Assembly (NCBI RefSeq): GCF_900110105.1
Contig: NZ_FOCL01000003.1
Span: forward strand, 186,001-250,000
Origin: Mucilaginibacter gossypiicola
Lineage (GTDB): Bacteria; Bacteroidota; Bacteroidia; Sphingobacteriales; Sphingobacteriaceae
DNA: 64,000 nucleotides
Direction: 5' to 3'
Shown: piece by piece, positions 15,610 through 25,248 of the stretch
How positions within the stretch are numbered: position 1 is the first letter of the stretch
How the letters are laid out: each line of letters starts with the position of its first letter
Notes under the pieces: model-generated
Databases searched by the model: none
What the model saw: the letters and a program-made list of their open reading frames with translations, nothing else
Told to the model about the DNA's origin: nothing
Position numbers and translations under genes: made by a program

Positions 15610-18186
15610 CTAAGCCAAATTACGGCCGGCATTTACAATACCGTAAACCGTACGGATCACCAGCTTATTATAAATATCATTAAGCTCGGTATCCTTTTCA
15701 TAATTAATACATTGCAACGCATAATGCTGAATGATAACCAATGGCAGCACTATTTTTTCGCGGATAGCAATAGAACGGCGTTCAACCGGGTATTCTTCCA
15801 TCAGTACGGCGCTGCCGGTTAGCTCGATCAGCATTTCACGGGTAAGTGTAAACTCGTCACGCAGCATTTTCCAGAAAGCACTGAATTTTTCGTCCTGCTC
15901 CAGGTAAGCTGTAACCCTGAAATCTGATTTTGACATCGACATCATACAGTTATCCAGCATAGTTTTAAAGAAGCCCGAGGTTTGGTAAAGTTCCTTAACC
16001 TCGTCCCAGCCTCCGGTTTCCTTAACCTGTTTAAGCGCAGTGCCTACACCATAAAAACCAGGGATGTTTTGTTTAAGCTGGCTCCATGAGGTTACAAAGC
16101 TAATAGCTCTCAAATCTTCCAGTTTAAGTTGAGCACCCGCATTACGTTTAGTTGGGCGGCTGCTAATATTGATCCTTGACAGCAATTTCAGCGGACTGAA
16201 TTTTTCCAGATATTCAACAAATAAAGGATGCGCACGCAGGTCGATAAACAACTTGTAACTCACATCGGCCATTTGTTGGATGAGTTCCTTATGACGGCTA
16301 TCCAGCAAATCATTGCGGTTAGGATGTAAGGCCGAAATAATACCCGCGTTGATCAACTGCTCCATATTAAACCTTGCAGTTTCAACCGAACCATATTGCG
16401 AACTTACAGTTTGCCCCTGTATAGTTAACTGGATATGCTCGTTGGCAATCTCTTTACCCATCGACGCGTAAAAACGGTGTGTTTTACCACCACCACGTGC
16501 CGGCGGGCCTCCCCTGCCATCAAAAAATGCCAGCTGAATGCCATATTTACGGGCCATAGTGGTAAGCTCAACTTTAGCTTTATATATCGACCAGTTAGCC
16601 ATCAGGTAACCGCCATCTTTAGTACTATCGGAGAAACCAAGCATGATAGTTTGCTGGCTGCCCCTGTTTTTCAGGTGTTCGGCATAAAACGGATGCGTAT
16701 ACAATTGTTCCATGATACCTGCGGCATGTTCCAGGTCGTTCACGGTTTCAAACAGCGGCATAAAATCAATGCTCAGGTCGTCTTTTTTCCAACCGCTCCA
16801 TAAAAACAAATCGATCAGTTGCAGGATATCAGATGCACGCTGGCAGTTACTGATAATAAAGCGCTGACAAGCCCTTTCGCCATTACCTTCCTGGATCTGT
16901 TTAACCAGCCTGATAGTATCCAACGTATCATGGATCATCGCATCTTTTTCTTCTTCAGGGCAAACAAAATCAGCCTCTTTAAAAACAATGCTCTTTACTT
17001 TTTCGTCCTCGCTCAACTCCGAATAACCCTCGGCAACACCGGTATCGATGTTTTTGGTACCGTATTCAAAAACCTTGCGTAAAATGCGGCTATCCTGCCT
17101 GATATCTATCGTTGCGAAATAACATCCAAACAGGCGCACCTTTTGAATCATATCCTCGACAATATCTACAAACAAACCATCGTGATCTTTAAGGATAACA
17201 TCTTTGATAGATAACAGTAAATCCAGTATCTCGCCCTGCAAATCAACTGGCGTTAACTGCTCATTAGCATTTTTATAAAAGAGGTTCTCCAACTTACCCA
17301 TCGCTTCTTCCACACCGCGGAAGGTGATACGGCGTTTAAGCGTCCTGAAATCACGATAGTAACAACGGAACAGACGCTGCCTTAAAAAGCTGGCAACTTC
17401 TTTGGTTGTTTGCGTTGTTACGTTAGGGTTACCATCACGGTCGCCGCCTGGCCAGAAACCCAATTCAAGGATCTGGCGGCTTGCAGCGTCAATATCAAAC
17501 TCCTCTTCAAGCTTAGCCTGAATGTCTGATACGGCATGGTAAAATATATTTTCCAAAAACCAGGAAAGACTAACAGCCTCATCAACCGGTGTTGGTGATG
17601 TTTTATTAAAGAAAGGCGTTTTACCCAGTTGTTGCAGCAATACATCAATACTATTGATGTCGTTTGTTTTCACAGCTTCAATCAGGTCGGTCATGATGCC
17701 GAGCACCGTACCGGGATAAAACTGCGTTGGGTGAGCGGTAAGCACCAGGCGTAGTGAAAAATCCTTTAGCTTTTCGCTGATGTCCTGGCGGCTTTCATCA
17801 CTGATAGCTGCATGCTGTAACAGGCTTTGCAAGGTACCGCTGTCATCAAATTTACCTATTTTATTGAAAGACGAATCCTCAATAGCGTCAAACAAAACAA
17901 CCTGGCGTTCAATATATTGAATAAACCTGAACATGCGATTGATCTGTTCACGGTGATCGATACCTGGGACATACTTTTCAAAAAAAGATTCGATAATGTC
18001 TGTCGGCGAGTCATGGGTGATAGCACCCTTTTCACAATGAGAACTAAAGAACGGCAATAAGATACCGGTATCCTTTACCTGGTAAAACGGGAGCGTTTGA
18101 AACAAACTGTTATATAACTCAAAACGAGTAACAACTTCATTATTGAAGACTGCTTCTCTTTGGCTGAGTTTTAACGTTGGCGACAT
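15610..18186 (-). CDS. ppc: Phosphoenolpyruvate carboxylase
   Basis: 858 residues, in the usual range (E. coli 883). It carboxylates PEP with bicarbonate to oxaloacetate, refilling the TCA cycle. Visible signatures: LVLTAHPTQ at 147-155 with the catalytic His, GFWPGGDRDGNPNVT (substrate-binding region), IMLGFSDSTKDGGYL, the FFDGRGGPPARGGGKTHRF glycine-rich loop, and SQYGS. Two small deviations from the classical consensus are HPTQ for HPTE and GGGKTH for GGGPTH; both may be normal for this phylum. The protein ends NAGRNLA rather than the common QNTG. A terminator follows, and a FUSC gene is divergent upstream. Confidence 0.95.
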   Translation of the reverse strand: MSPTLKLSQREAVFNNEVVTRFELYNSLFQTLPFYQVKDTGILLPFFSSHCEKGAITHDSPTDIIESFFEKYVPGIDHREQINRMFRFIQYIERQVVLFDAIEDSSFNKIGKFDDSGTLQSLLQHAAISDESRQDISEKLKDFSLRLVLTAHPTQFYPGTVLGIMTDLIEAVKTNDINSIDVLLQQLGKTPFFNKTSPTPVDEAVSLSWFLENIFYHAVSDIQAKLEEEFDIDAASRQILELGFWPGGDRDGNPNVTTQTTKEVASFLRQRLFRCYYRDFRTLKRRITFRGVEEAMGKLENLFYKNANEQLTPVDLQGEILDLLLSIKDVILKDHDGLFVDIVEDMIQKVRLFGCYFATIDIRQDSRILRKVFEYGTKNIDTGVAEGYSELSEDEKVKSIVFKEADFVCPEEEKDAMIHDTLDTIRLVKQIQEGNGERACQRFIISNCQRASDILQLIDLFLWSGWKKDDLSIDFMPLFETVNDLEHAAGIMEQLYTHPFYAEHLKNRGSQQTIMLGFSDSTKDGGYLMANWSIYKAKVELTTMARKYGIQLAFFDGRGGPPARGGGKTHRFYASMGKEIANEHIQLTIQGQTVSSQYGSVETARFNMEQLINAGIISALHPNRNDLLDSRHKELIQQMADVSYKLFIDLRAHPLFVEYLEKFSPLKLLSRINISSRPTKRNAGAQLKLEDLRAISFVTSWSQLKQNIPGFYGVGTALKQVKETGGWDEVKELYQTSGFFKTMLDNCMMSMSKSDFRVTAYLEQDEKFSAFWKMLRDEFTLTREMLIELTGSAVLMEEYPVERRSIAIREKIVLPLVIIQHYALQCINYEKDTELNDIYNKLVIRTVYGIVNAGRNLA

Positions 18187-18458
18187 AGTAAAAAATTAAA
18201 TTGAGGTAATATTGATTGGTTTAGCTTTTGGCCTTTTCCGGGGGGTGAATTTACTGATCTTTAATTTAATTTCACTAAAAAGTAAATATTTATTAACACA
18301 AATCTTCAATTAATGCCATTTTATCAAAAAAAAGCCTTAAAATTAAAATTATGCAAATCATAAACATCATTTCGGGGCAATAAATTATATTTAATAAAAA
18401 CCCGGTGTAACAAAACAAAATTGTTTATAATAGTTCTGTTATTTATTAAGCAGCTACT

Positions 18459-20609
18459 ATGTCTATAAACATCCGGGAGATAAAAAGTTTCTTTTACAGT
18501 CAATATTTTTCTGATGGTATCCGGATCTGTATAGGCATTTTACTGCCTTCCCTGCTGTTAATGCAGTTTGATAAGTTTGATCTTGGTCTTACGCTTTCGT
18601 TGGGTGCATTGTGTATCTGCGTTATTGATACCCCCGGCCCGGTATCCCATAAACGGAACGCCATGGCTGCCGGCAACCTCTGCCTGTTTTTGGTAGCCGT
18701 TATTACCGGCTTTGCAAGGCTCAACATATTTACCCTTGGTATCGAGATCACTTTCTTCGCCTTTCTGTTTTCTATGTTTACGGTGTATGGCAACAGGGCA
18801 GCGTCTGTTGGTACTTGTTCATTACTTATCATGATATTCATGATGGATAAGGCATTAGCAGCACCGGAGGTATTGGGTTATAGTGCTAAGATTTTGGCGG
18901 GTGGTGTTTGGTATATGGTTTTCAGTCTGTTGTTTTTTGGCATTCGCCCATACCGGGCTGCTCAGCAGGCCCTTGGCGAAAACGTTACAGATATAGCCCG
19001 GTTTTTACGCATCAAAGCCGACTTTTATTTATCGGACACAGATATTGACGAAAACTACCGCAAACTGGTGTCTAAACAGATACAGGTAAGCCAGCACCAG
19101 GATGCGGTACGTGAGCTCCTTTTTAAAAGCCGCATTATGGCCCGCGAATCAACAGCGCCAAGCCGCATCCTGGTATTAACTTTTGTTGACCTGGTAGATA
19201 TCTACGAGCAGATCATGGCTACGCACTACGACTATGCTTATATCCGCGATAAATTTAAAGATACCGGCGTACTCACAGAAATAGCCCGGATTATCCACAA
19301 CATGGCCGACGAGCTTGACGATATAGCCTATATTGTACTATCGAACACGCGCCGCCGGCATCTTACCGATTTTAATATCGAACTGGAAAAACTGAAAACA
19401 AAGATCGACTCCATCGGCAAAAACAACCAGGAAACCAGCAATCTTGTACTGAAAAAGATTTTAGTTAACCTGCGTTCGCTTGGCGAAGGCATCAATAATA
19501 TATATAAATACTATAGCTCAAAAGCCGCCGAATCATTAAACGAACCCAAAGGCGACGTAGAATATACGGCATTTGTAAGCCACCAGGATTTTGCAACACA
19601 TATCTTCTTCGATAATTTCACACTGGCATCCGGCGCTTTTAAACATGCACTGCGTGTTGCATTGGTATGTTTAGTAGGTTTTATTACTGCTAAACTGGTG
19701 TCTCTGGGGCACCATAGCTATTGGGTGCTGCTCACTATTATTGTAATACTAAAACCGGGTTTCAGTCTTTCAAAACAACGTAACTATCAGCGTTTGATAG
19801 GCACCATTGGTGGCGGTGTTATAGGGATAGCCATACTTACGTTTATCCCTAACGTTACAGCGCAGTTTATTTTCCTTGTGGTATTTATGATGGGCGCTTA
19901 CAGTTTCCAGCGCCTTAATTATGTGGTGAGTGTTATTTTCATGACGCCTTATGTATTGATATTATTTAAGTTTTTAGGGGTAGGATTGTTAAACGTGGCG
20001 CAGGAACGAATTTTGGATACCATTATAGGTTCAACCATTGCCCTGGTAGCCAGCTACCTGATATTCCCAACATGGGAGTTTGAACAAATTCAGGAAACCC
20101 TGAGGGATGTAGTTGTGGCTAATATCAACTATCTGGTTACTATTGCCGAAAGCATTTCGGGTAAAATGATCAGTATTACTACATACAAACTCGCACGTAA
20201 AGAGGTTTATGTAAAATCGGCCAACCTTTCGGCTGCTTTTGAGCGCATGACATCAGAACCCAAAAGCAAGCAGCGTAAAATAAAAGACATACACAAATTT
20301 GTGGTGCTTAATCATATTCTTTCATCATATATCGCTACGATAGCATCAGCACAAAGCAAAAAGGAAATACCAGTAGCCCATCCCGAAGCCATGAAGCTGA
20401 TCAAAAAAAGCATAACCGTATTAAATGATACCGGTCAAAAACTGCAGGCTCAAAATATTGAATTTAACATAGGTAAAATCCCGACTGCCGCCCCGGAAGC
20501 CCAGAAACCGGTAGTCCAGGCCGAAGATGCGTTATTAAAGGAACAATTGGGTTTTATCAATAAGATAAGCTACGATATTGCGAAGATCACGGATATTATT
20601 TTGGTTTAG
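18459..20609 (+). CDS. FUSC-family (YccS-like) inner membrane protein
   Basis: 716 residues in two halves, each with a cluster of membrane segments. The N-terminal half (about 20-160) includes IRICIGILLPSLLLMQF and CVIDTPGPVSHKRNA, as in YccS/YhfK proteins. A soluble helical region of about 220 residues follows, then the FUSC domain (about 390-530) with ALRVALVCLVGF, GHHSYWVLLTIIVILKPGFS and QRLIGTIGGGVIGIA. Family members are fusaric-acid-resistance or aromatic-acid efflux-like proteins, but this one has no partner adaptor, so transport is unproven. The next gene starts 17 nt downstream and is probably co-transcribed. Confidence 0.88.
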   Translation: MSINIREIKSFFYSQYFSDGIRICIGILLPSLLLMQFDKFDLGLTLSLGALCICVIDTPGPVSHKRNAMAAGNLCLFLVAVITGFARLNIFTLGIEITFFAFLFSMFTVYGNRAASVGTCSLLIMIFMMDKALAAPEVLGYSAKILAGGVWYMVFSLLFFGIRPYRAAQQALGENVTDIARFLRIKADFYLSDTDIDENYRKLVSKQIQVSQHQDAVRELLFKSRIMARESTAPSRILVLTFVDLVDIYEQIMATHYDYAYIRDKFKDTGVLTEIARIIHNMADELDDIAYIVLSNTRRRHLTDFNIELEKLKTKIDSIGKNNQETSNLVLKKILVNLRSLGEGINNIYKYYSSKAAESLNEPKGDVEYTAFVSHQDFATHIFFDNFTLASGAFKHALRVALVCLVGFITAKLVSLGHHSYWVLLTIIVILKPGFSLSKQRNYQRLIGTIGGGVIGIAILTFIPNVTAQFIFLVVFMMGAYSFQRLNYVVSVIFMTPYVLILFKFLGVGLLNVAQERILDTIIGSTIALVASYLIFPTWEFEQIQETLRDVVVANINYLVTIAESISGKMISITTYKLARKEVYVKSANLSAAFERMTSEPKSKQRKIKDIHKFVVLNHILSSYIATIASAQSKKEIPVAHPEAMKLIKKSITVLNDTGQKLQAQNIEFNIGKIPTAAPEAQKPVVQAEDALLKEQLGFINKISYDIAKITDIILV

Positions 20610-20626
20610 ATATTAAACAACAACCA

Positions 20627-21343
20627 ATGCCTTTTACTTTCGCGCATCCGGCTATAGTTTTGCCGCTCAACAACCTTAAAACCCGGTTACTCTCTTTAAC
20701 GGGGCTGATTGCGGGTGCTATCGTTCCTGATTTTGAATACTTTATCAGGATGCATATTTACAGTATTTATAGCCATACCATTGGGGGATTGTTTTGGTTT
20801 GATATTCCTTTAGGAGTGTTGATTGCATTTTTATTCCACAACGTTGTCCGTAATAAATTATTCGATAATCTACCATCTTTTTTAAGTCGGCGCTTATCCC
20901 CCTACAAAACCTTTAACTGGAATAATTACTTTAGAAAGCATTTGCTTGTGGTCTTGTGTTCTATTTTTATCGGTGCATGTTCCCATCTGTTTTTAGACGC
21001 TTTTACACATCCCGCGGGATATTTTGTTAAACTGTTCCCGGAGGTATTTAGTCAAGCCATCATAGCTACTATCCCGCTTTATAAAATCCTCCAGCATACA
21101 TTTACGCTGATCAGTGCACTATATATAATTTATTACATCCGAAAAATGCCCGAAGGACATCGCCTCAATCAATCTACCTTAAAATATTGGATAATGGTAA
21201 TTATTTGTACAGCTTGTATAGTTGCTTTGAGATTTTGGATTATGCCCGACTACCAAACTATTGCCAATGTAATAGTATCAACAATTTCAGCTTTTTTGAT
21301 TGCAACGATGATTGTCCCCCAACTTTTGAAAGGCGCTTTTTAA
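20627..21343 (+). CDS. DUF4184 family membrane protein
   Basis: 238 residues. The opening MPFTFAHPAIVLPL and GLIAGAIVPDFEYFIRM are diagnostic of DUF4184, and HLFLDAFTHPAGYFV repeats the family's His/Asp pattern seen in membrane metal-dependent hydrolases of the YdjM kind. There are about six membrane segments. The conserved His and Asp residues (H7, D35, H136, D140 by approximate count) suggest an intramembrane metal site, but the function is unknown. It likely forms an operon with the FUSC gene just upstream. Confidence 0.8.
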   Translation: MPFTFAHPAIVLPLNNLKTRLLSLTGLIAGAIVPDFEYFIRMHIYSIYSHTIGGLFWFDIPLGVLIAFLFHNVVRNKLFDNLPSFLSRRLSPYKTFNWNNYFRKHLLVVLCSIFIGACSHLFLDAFTHPAGYFVKLFPEVFSQAIIATIPLYKILQHTFTLISALYIIYYIRKMPEGHRLNQSTLKYWIMVIICTACIVALRFWIMPDYQTIANVIVSTISAFLIATMIVPQLLKGAF

Positions 21344-21490
21344 CTTGATACGTAAAACGTTTTCCCACCCAAATAAAACCGTAAAACATTCCAAATATGT
21401 TTAAACCTATAAATTAAAACATTTCTAAATACAAAAAATACCAGCTTATGTGGATAGGTTGATGACGATTTTTACCTACTTTAGCCATTA

Positions 21491-22636
21491 ATGATACCCG
21501 TTGTTTCAAAATTACCCCAAACCGGAACCACCATATTCACCGTCATGTCGGCCCTGGCCAACGAGTTGGGTGCAATAAATCTGTCGCAGGGTTTTCCCGA
21601 CTACAATTGTTCGCCCGAGCTGATAGAGCTGGTAAATAAGGCCATGAAAGAGGGCCATAATCAGTATGCGCCCATGGCTGGTGTTATGGCATTAAGGGAA
21701 CGTATTGCCGAAAAAACCGAAAAACTTTACGGCGCTGTTTATAATCCAGAAACTGAGATCACCATCACGGCTGGTGGCACACAGGCCATATTTACAGCTA
21801 TAAGTGCAGTAATACATCCTAATGATGAAGTGATCATTTTTGAACCTGCATTTGATTGTTATGCCCCTGCTATTAAATTGATGGGCGGCGTTGTAAAATC
21901 CTTGGCACTTGAACCGCCCAATTATCGTATTGCGTGGGACATGGTTAAGCGGTTGATCAACCAAAAAACAAAAATGATCATCCTTAATTCGCCTCATAAC
22001 CCAACAGCAACTATTTTGCATAAAGAGGATATTGACGAATTGAGTGCACTGGTAAAAAACAGGGACATACTGATCCTGAGCGATGAGGTATACGAGCACC
22101 TGATATATGATGGAGAAACCCATCACAGCATGGCCCGCTACCCGGAGTTACAGCAACGCAGCTTTATAGTAGCATCATTCGGCAAACCTTTTCATGCTAC
22201 AGGCTGGAAAGTTGGATATTGCATGGCGCCTGCCTATCTCATGAACGAATTCAGGAAGGTACACCAGTTTTTGGTGTTTGCCGTGAATACTCCTATTCAA
22301 TATGCCATTGCCGAACACTTAAAAAATGAAGACACTTATCTCGGCCTGGCAGAATTTTTCAGGGAGAAACGAGACCAATTCAGAAAAGGCCTCGAACAAA
22401 CCCGTTTTGAGCTCTTGCCATGCTCCGGATCATACTTTCAATCAGTAAGTTACCTCGGAATTACCGACGAAAAAGATGCGGACTTTTCTATTCGCATAGC
22501 AAAGGAATTTGGAGTAGCATCTATACCTGTTTCGGCCTTTTACAGCAAGGGGATTGATCACCATGTGTTAAGGTTTTGTTTCGCCAAAAGACAAGAAACT
22601 TTAGATAAAGCCGTTGATAGGTTAATTCGCATTTAA
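21491..22636 (+). CDS. Methionine/glutamine aminotransferase (YbdL-like)
   Basis: 381 residues, PLP fold type I, class I/II. The order of motifs matches YbdL: INLSQGFPDYNCSPEL, NQYAPMAGVMALRERIA, ITAGGTQAIFTAISA, ILNSPHNPTATIL, DEVYEHLIYDG, and SFGKPFHATGWKVGYCMAP with the PLP-binding Lys in SFGK. YbdL prefers methionine and aromatic amino acids with keto acids. The gene 179 nt downstream encodes a YafV-like omega-amidase, which removes the ketoglutaramate made when glutamine is the amino donor, so the pair fits methionine (KMTB) salvage or keto-acid repair. Confidence 0.92.
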   Translation: MIPVVSKLPQTGTTIFTVMSALANELGAINLSQGFPDYNCSPELIELVNKAMKEGHNQYAPMAGVMALRERIAEKTEKLYGAVYNPETEITITAGGTQAIFTAISAVIHPNDEVIIFEPAFDCYAPAIKLMGGVVKSLALEPPNYRIAWDMVKRLINQKTKMIILNSPHNPTATILHKEDIDELSALVKNRDILILSDEVYEHLIYDGETHHSMARYPELQQRSFIVASFGKPFHATGWKVGYCMAPAYLMNEFRKVHQFLVFAVNTPIQYAIAEHLKNEDTYLGLAEFFREKRDQFRKGLEQTRFELLPCSGSYFQSVSYLGITDEKDADFSIRIAKEFGVASIPVSAFYSKGIDHHVLRFCFAKRQETLDKAVDRLIRI

Positions 22637-22639
22637 TTT

Positions 22640-22813
22640 TTAGTTAATGGCTCATAGTTAATGAATCATAGCTAAATCTTTAAGTTTGATTTTGGATCAT
22701 GGTTCATAATTCATGGACCATAGCCAAATTGTATAAGTTTTATCAGTATGGATCAACCAATCATCATGCATTTTTTGCAATGAACCATGATCCATCAACT
22801 ATGAACCAACTAT
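22640..22813. repeat. Low-complexity ATGGTTCAT-type spacer
   Basis: The gap holds many variants of ATGGTTCAT / ATGAACCAT in both orientations (for example GGATCATGGTTCATAATTC and CAATGAACCATGATCC), able to fold into imperfect hairpins. It separates the aminotransferase and omega-amidase genes. No gene is seen in it. Confidence 0.4.
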
Positions 22814-22814
22814 T

Positions 22815-23600
22815 ATGGAAAATCTTAAAATTACCGTTTTTCAAGGCTACCTTTTTTGGGAAAATACCGATAAAAATCTTCAGAATATTACACTCAGGCT
22901 CTCGGGCGGGATCCGCGAGAAAACAGATCTCATCATACTGCCCGAAATGTTTACTACCGGCTTCACTATGAATGCTGCTGAACTTGCCGAACCTATGAAT
23001 GGTAAAACCATGCAATGGATGGAAAAAACAGCCAAACAGTATGATTGCGTGATAACGGGCACCATTATTATTAAAGAAGGTGGCAAATACTACAACCGGT
23101 TAATTTGGATGCGTCCCGACGGTACCCACGAACATTACGATAAACGCCACCTCTTTGCACTTGGCAACGAGCACAATACTTACACTGCAGGCACCAAAAA
23201 ACTTTTTGTTGAACTAAACGGCTGGAAAATTTGTCCGGTGATCTGTTATGACCTGCGTTTCCCGGTATGGCTTCGTAATATCGACGAAAACCCTTATGAC
23301 CTGCTCATTGTAGTAGCCAACTGGCCCGAGCGCAGGGCGGCACACTGGCGTACCCTGATCCCCGCACGTGCTGTCGAAAACCAATCGTACGTAATTGCAG
23401 TTAACCGCGTAGGACATGATGGCAATGAAGTTTACCATAGCGGCGATTCAACCTGTATTGACCCTAACGGCAAAGTAATTTATTATAAACGCGATGAAGA
23501 AGACCTGTACACATTCAGCATTATAGGCGATGAGATTGAAAAAGTACGCACTGCATTGCCGTTTTTGAAAGATGCAGATAACTTTGAGATCAATATCTAA
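22815..23600 (+). CDS. Omega-amidase / nitrilase-family hydrolase (YafV-like)
   Basis: 261 residues, a carbon-nitrogen hydrolase. The nitrilase Glu-Lys-Cys triad is visible: Glu in LIILPEMFTTGF, Lys in HEHYDKRHLFALGNE, and Cys in CPVICYDLRFPVW. It has the length and motif wording of YafV/Nit2 omega-amidases, which hydrolyse alpha-ketoglutaramate to 2-oxoglutarate and ammonia. Together with the YbdL-like gene upstream it would make glutamine-driven transamination irreversible. Cytoplasmic; no signal peptide. Confidence 0.9.
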   Translation: MENLKITVFQGYLFWENTDKNLQNITLRLSGGIREKTDLIILPEMFTTGFTMNAAELAEPMNGKTMQWMEKTAKQYDCVITGTIIIKEGGKYYNRLIWMRPDGTHEHYDKRHLFALGNEHNTYTAGTKKLFVELNGWKICPVICYDLRFPVWLRNIDENPYDLLIVVANWPERRAAHWRTLIPARAVENQSYVIAVNRVGHDGNEVYHSGDSTCIDPNGKVIYYKRDEEDLYTFSIIGDEIEKVRTALPFLKDADNFEINI

Positions 23601-23640
23601 AAGAACCTTGATTTACAGGATTTAAGGATTGCTTGATTTT

Positions 23641-23730
23641 TGTCTGAACTGGAACTTGAAGAATTTATTGAATGATCAGAATTTCAACATTCGATAAATT
23701 CTTCAAATTCGTTTAATTCGAGTTCAGACA
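23641..23730. repeat. Inverted dispersed repeat TGTCTGAACT...AGTTCAGACA, copy 2
   Basis: Ends TGTCTGAACT and AGTTCAGACA are exact reverse complements, with inner arms GAAGAATTTA / TAAATTCTTC. It resembles the element at 7442-7535. The rest of the 353-nt gap holds two similar CCCTCCACCATTA blocks (about 23745 and 23870), each followed by a T-rich run. No gene is seen. Confidence 0.6.
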
Positions 23731-23953
23731 AAAACAAGGTCCGCCCCTCCACCATTAATTTTTTTTAGCTTGTGGTCGGTGTTATCACCGCACCACTTTT
23801 TGCTATCGTCATTTTCTTTTAAAATCCGGAAAATCCTACTAATCCCATAAATCCCGGTTCAGACAAAATACCCTCCACCATTAGTTTTTCTTCACTTCAT
23901 ACAAAATTCATAACCGTTTTGAATTTTTGTAATGTAGAATTGATGAAGGAAAC

Positions 23954-25228
23954 ATGCGAAATATAAAATCCCTGCTATTTATATCACCGTTATTTTTTAG
24001 TTTACTAACACAAAAGGCCGAAGCACAAACAGATACGTTAAAGATCACTTTCCCTGATGCTGAAAAACAGTTCATTGAAAATAACCTTAGCCTGCTTGCC
24101 CAAAAGTATAATGTTGATGCCTCAAAGGCGCTTATTCAACAAGCTAAACTATGGGATAACCCCACTCTGAGCACTGATCAAAACATTCATGATGCCAGTA
24201 CTAACAAATTTTTCAACCACTCCAATGGCGGCGGACAAATATTTGTCCAACTAAACCAGGTGTTTGCCACTGCGGGCAAACGCGGTAAACAGGTAAAAGT
24301 AGCCGAAGATGATGCTAAAGTTCAGGAAGCTGCCTTTAACGATCTGATGCGCAACCTGCGCTATAACCTTCAGCTTGATTTCAGTCAGCTGGGATCGCTG
24401 AACGCACAGCAACTGGTTTATCAAAACGAGATCAAATCGGCTACCGAACTGGTTAATGCCATTCAAAAATCATTTGATGTTGGCAATACTTCCATGAAGG
24501 ACCTTATCCGTTTAAAAGCTCTGCTTTTCGGCTTACAGAATGACATGGTTGAGAACAACCGCCAAATCAACGACCTGCAAACTGAGCTTAAAACCTTACT
24601 CCAAACTAAAGAGACCACGTTTATACAACCCGTCATAAACGACAAACCGGTTGAAACGGCTGATCTTGATGTACAATCGCTCATAAGCCAGGCCATGACC
24701 AACAGGCCCGATTATTTATCAAACCGGTACCAGTTAAGCTCTGCTACGCATAATCTTGCTTATCAAAAAGCGCTTGCAGTGCCTGATGTTACAGTAGGTG
24801 TATCATATGACCAAAACAGCAGCTACGCCCCGCATTACTATGGCTTGCAAATTGGTTTTCCTATCCCCTTGTTTAACCGCAACCAGGGCAATATTAAATC
24901 GGCACAATATAACATCAAAAGCCAGGAGAGCACTTTAAAACAAAGTGAGTTCCAGCTTAAAAATGATGTAGTTGCTGCTGTTAATCAATATAAACTGAAT
25001 GAGCAGTTGTTCTCTAACCAGCAGATCACTTTTAATGAGCAATATGATAAACTGTTTGGCGCCATGCTCAAGAGTTTCCAGCAGCGTCAAATTAGCCTTG
25101 TAGAATTTGTTGACTTTTTTGATACCTATAAGGATACCAAACTAAAAATATTGCAACAAAAGTTTAACCTGCAAAAAGCTATTGCCGACCTCAACTTTGC
25201 CGTTGGCACAACCGTAATAAAATCCTGA
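23954..25228 (+). CDS. TolC-family outer membrane efflux protein of the metal RND operon
   Basis: 424 residues with a signal peptide (about 1-24, ending KAEAQ). Two OEP repeats of long helices are seen (LSLLAQKYNVDASKALIQQA and the second around NLAYQKALAVPDVTVGVSYD), with coiled-coil stretches between. The GLQIGFPIPLFNRNQGNIKS segment is typical of CzcC-type proteins. It forms the outer-membrane exit duct of a tripartite efflux pump with the next two genes; spacing to the adaptor is 20 nt, so this is the first gene of an operon. Confidence 0.9.
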   Translation: MRNIKSLLFISPLFFSLLTQKAEAQTDTLKITFPDAEKQFIENNLSLLAQKYNVDASKALIQQAKLWDNPTLSTDQNIHDASTNKFFNHSNGGGQIFVQLNQVFATAGKRGKQVKVAEDDAKVQEAAFNDLMRNLRYNLQLDFSQLGSLNAQQLVYQNEIKSATELVNAIQKSFDVGNTSMKDLIRLKALLFGLQNDMVENNRQINDLQTELKTLLQTKETTFIQPVINDKPVETADLDVQSLISQAMTNRPDYLSNRYQLSSATHNLAYQKALAVPDVTVGVSYDQNSSYAPHYYGLQIGFPIPLFNRNQGNIKSAQYNIKSQESTLKQSEFQLKNDVVAAVNQYKLNEQLFSNQQITFNEQYDKLFGAMLKSFQQRQISLVEFVDFFDTYKDTKLKILQQKFNLQKAIADLNFAVGTTVIKS

Positions 25229-25248
25229 CTAACTTTTTAAGACTTACT

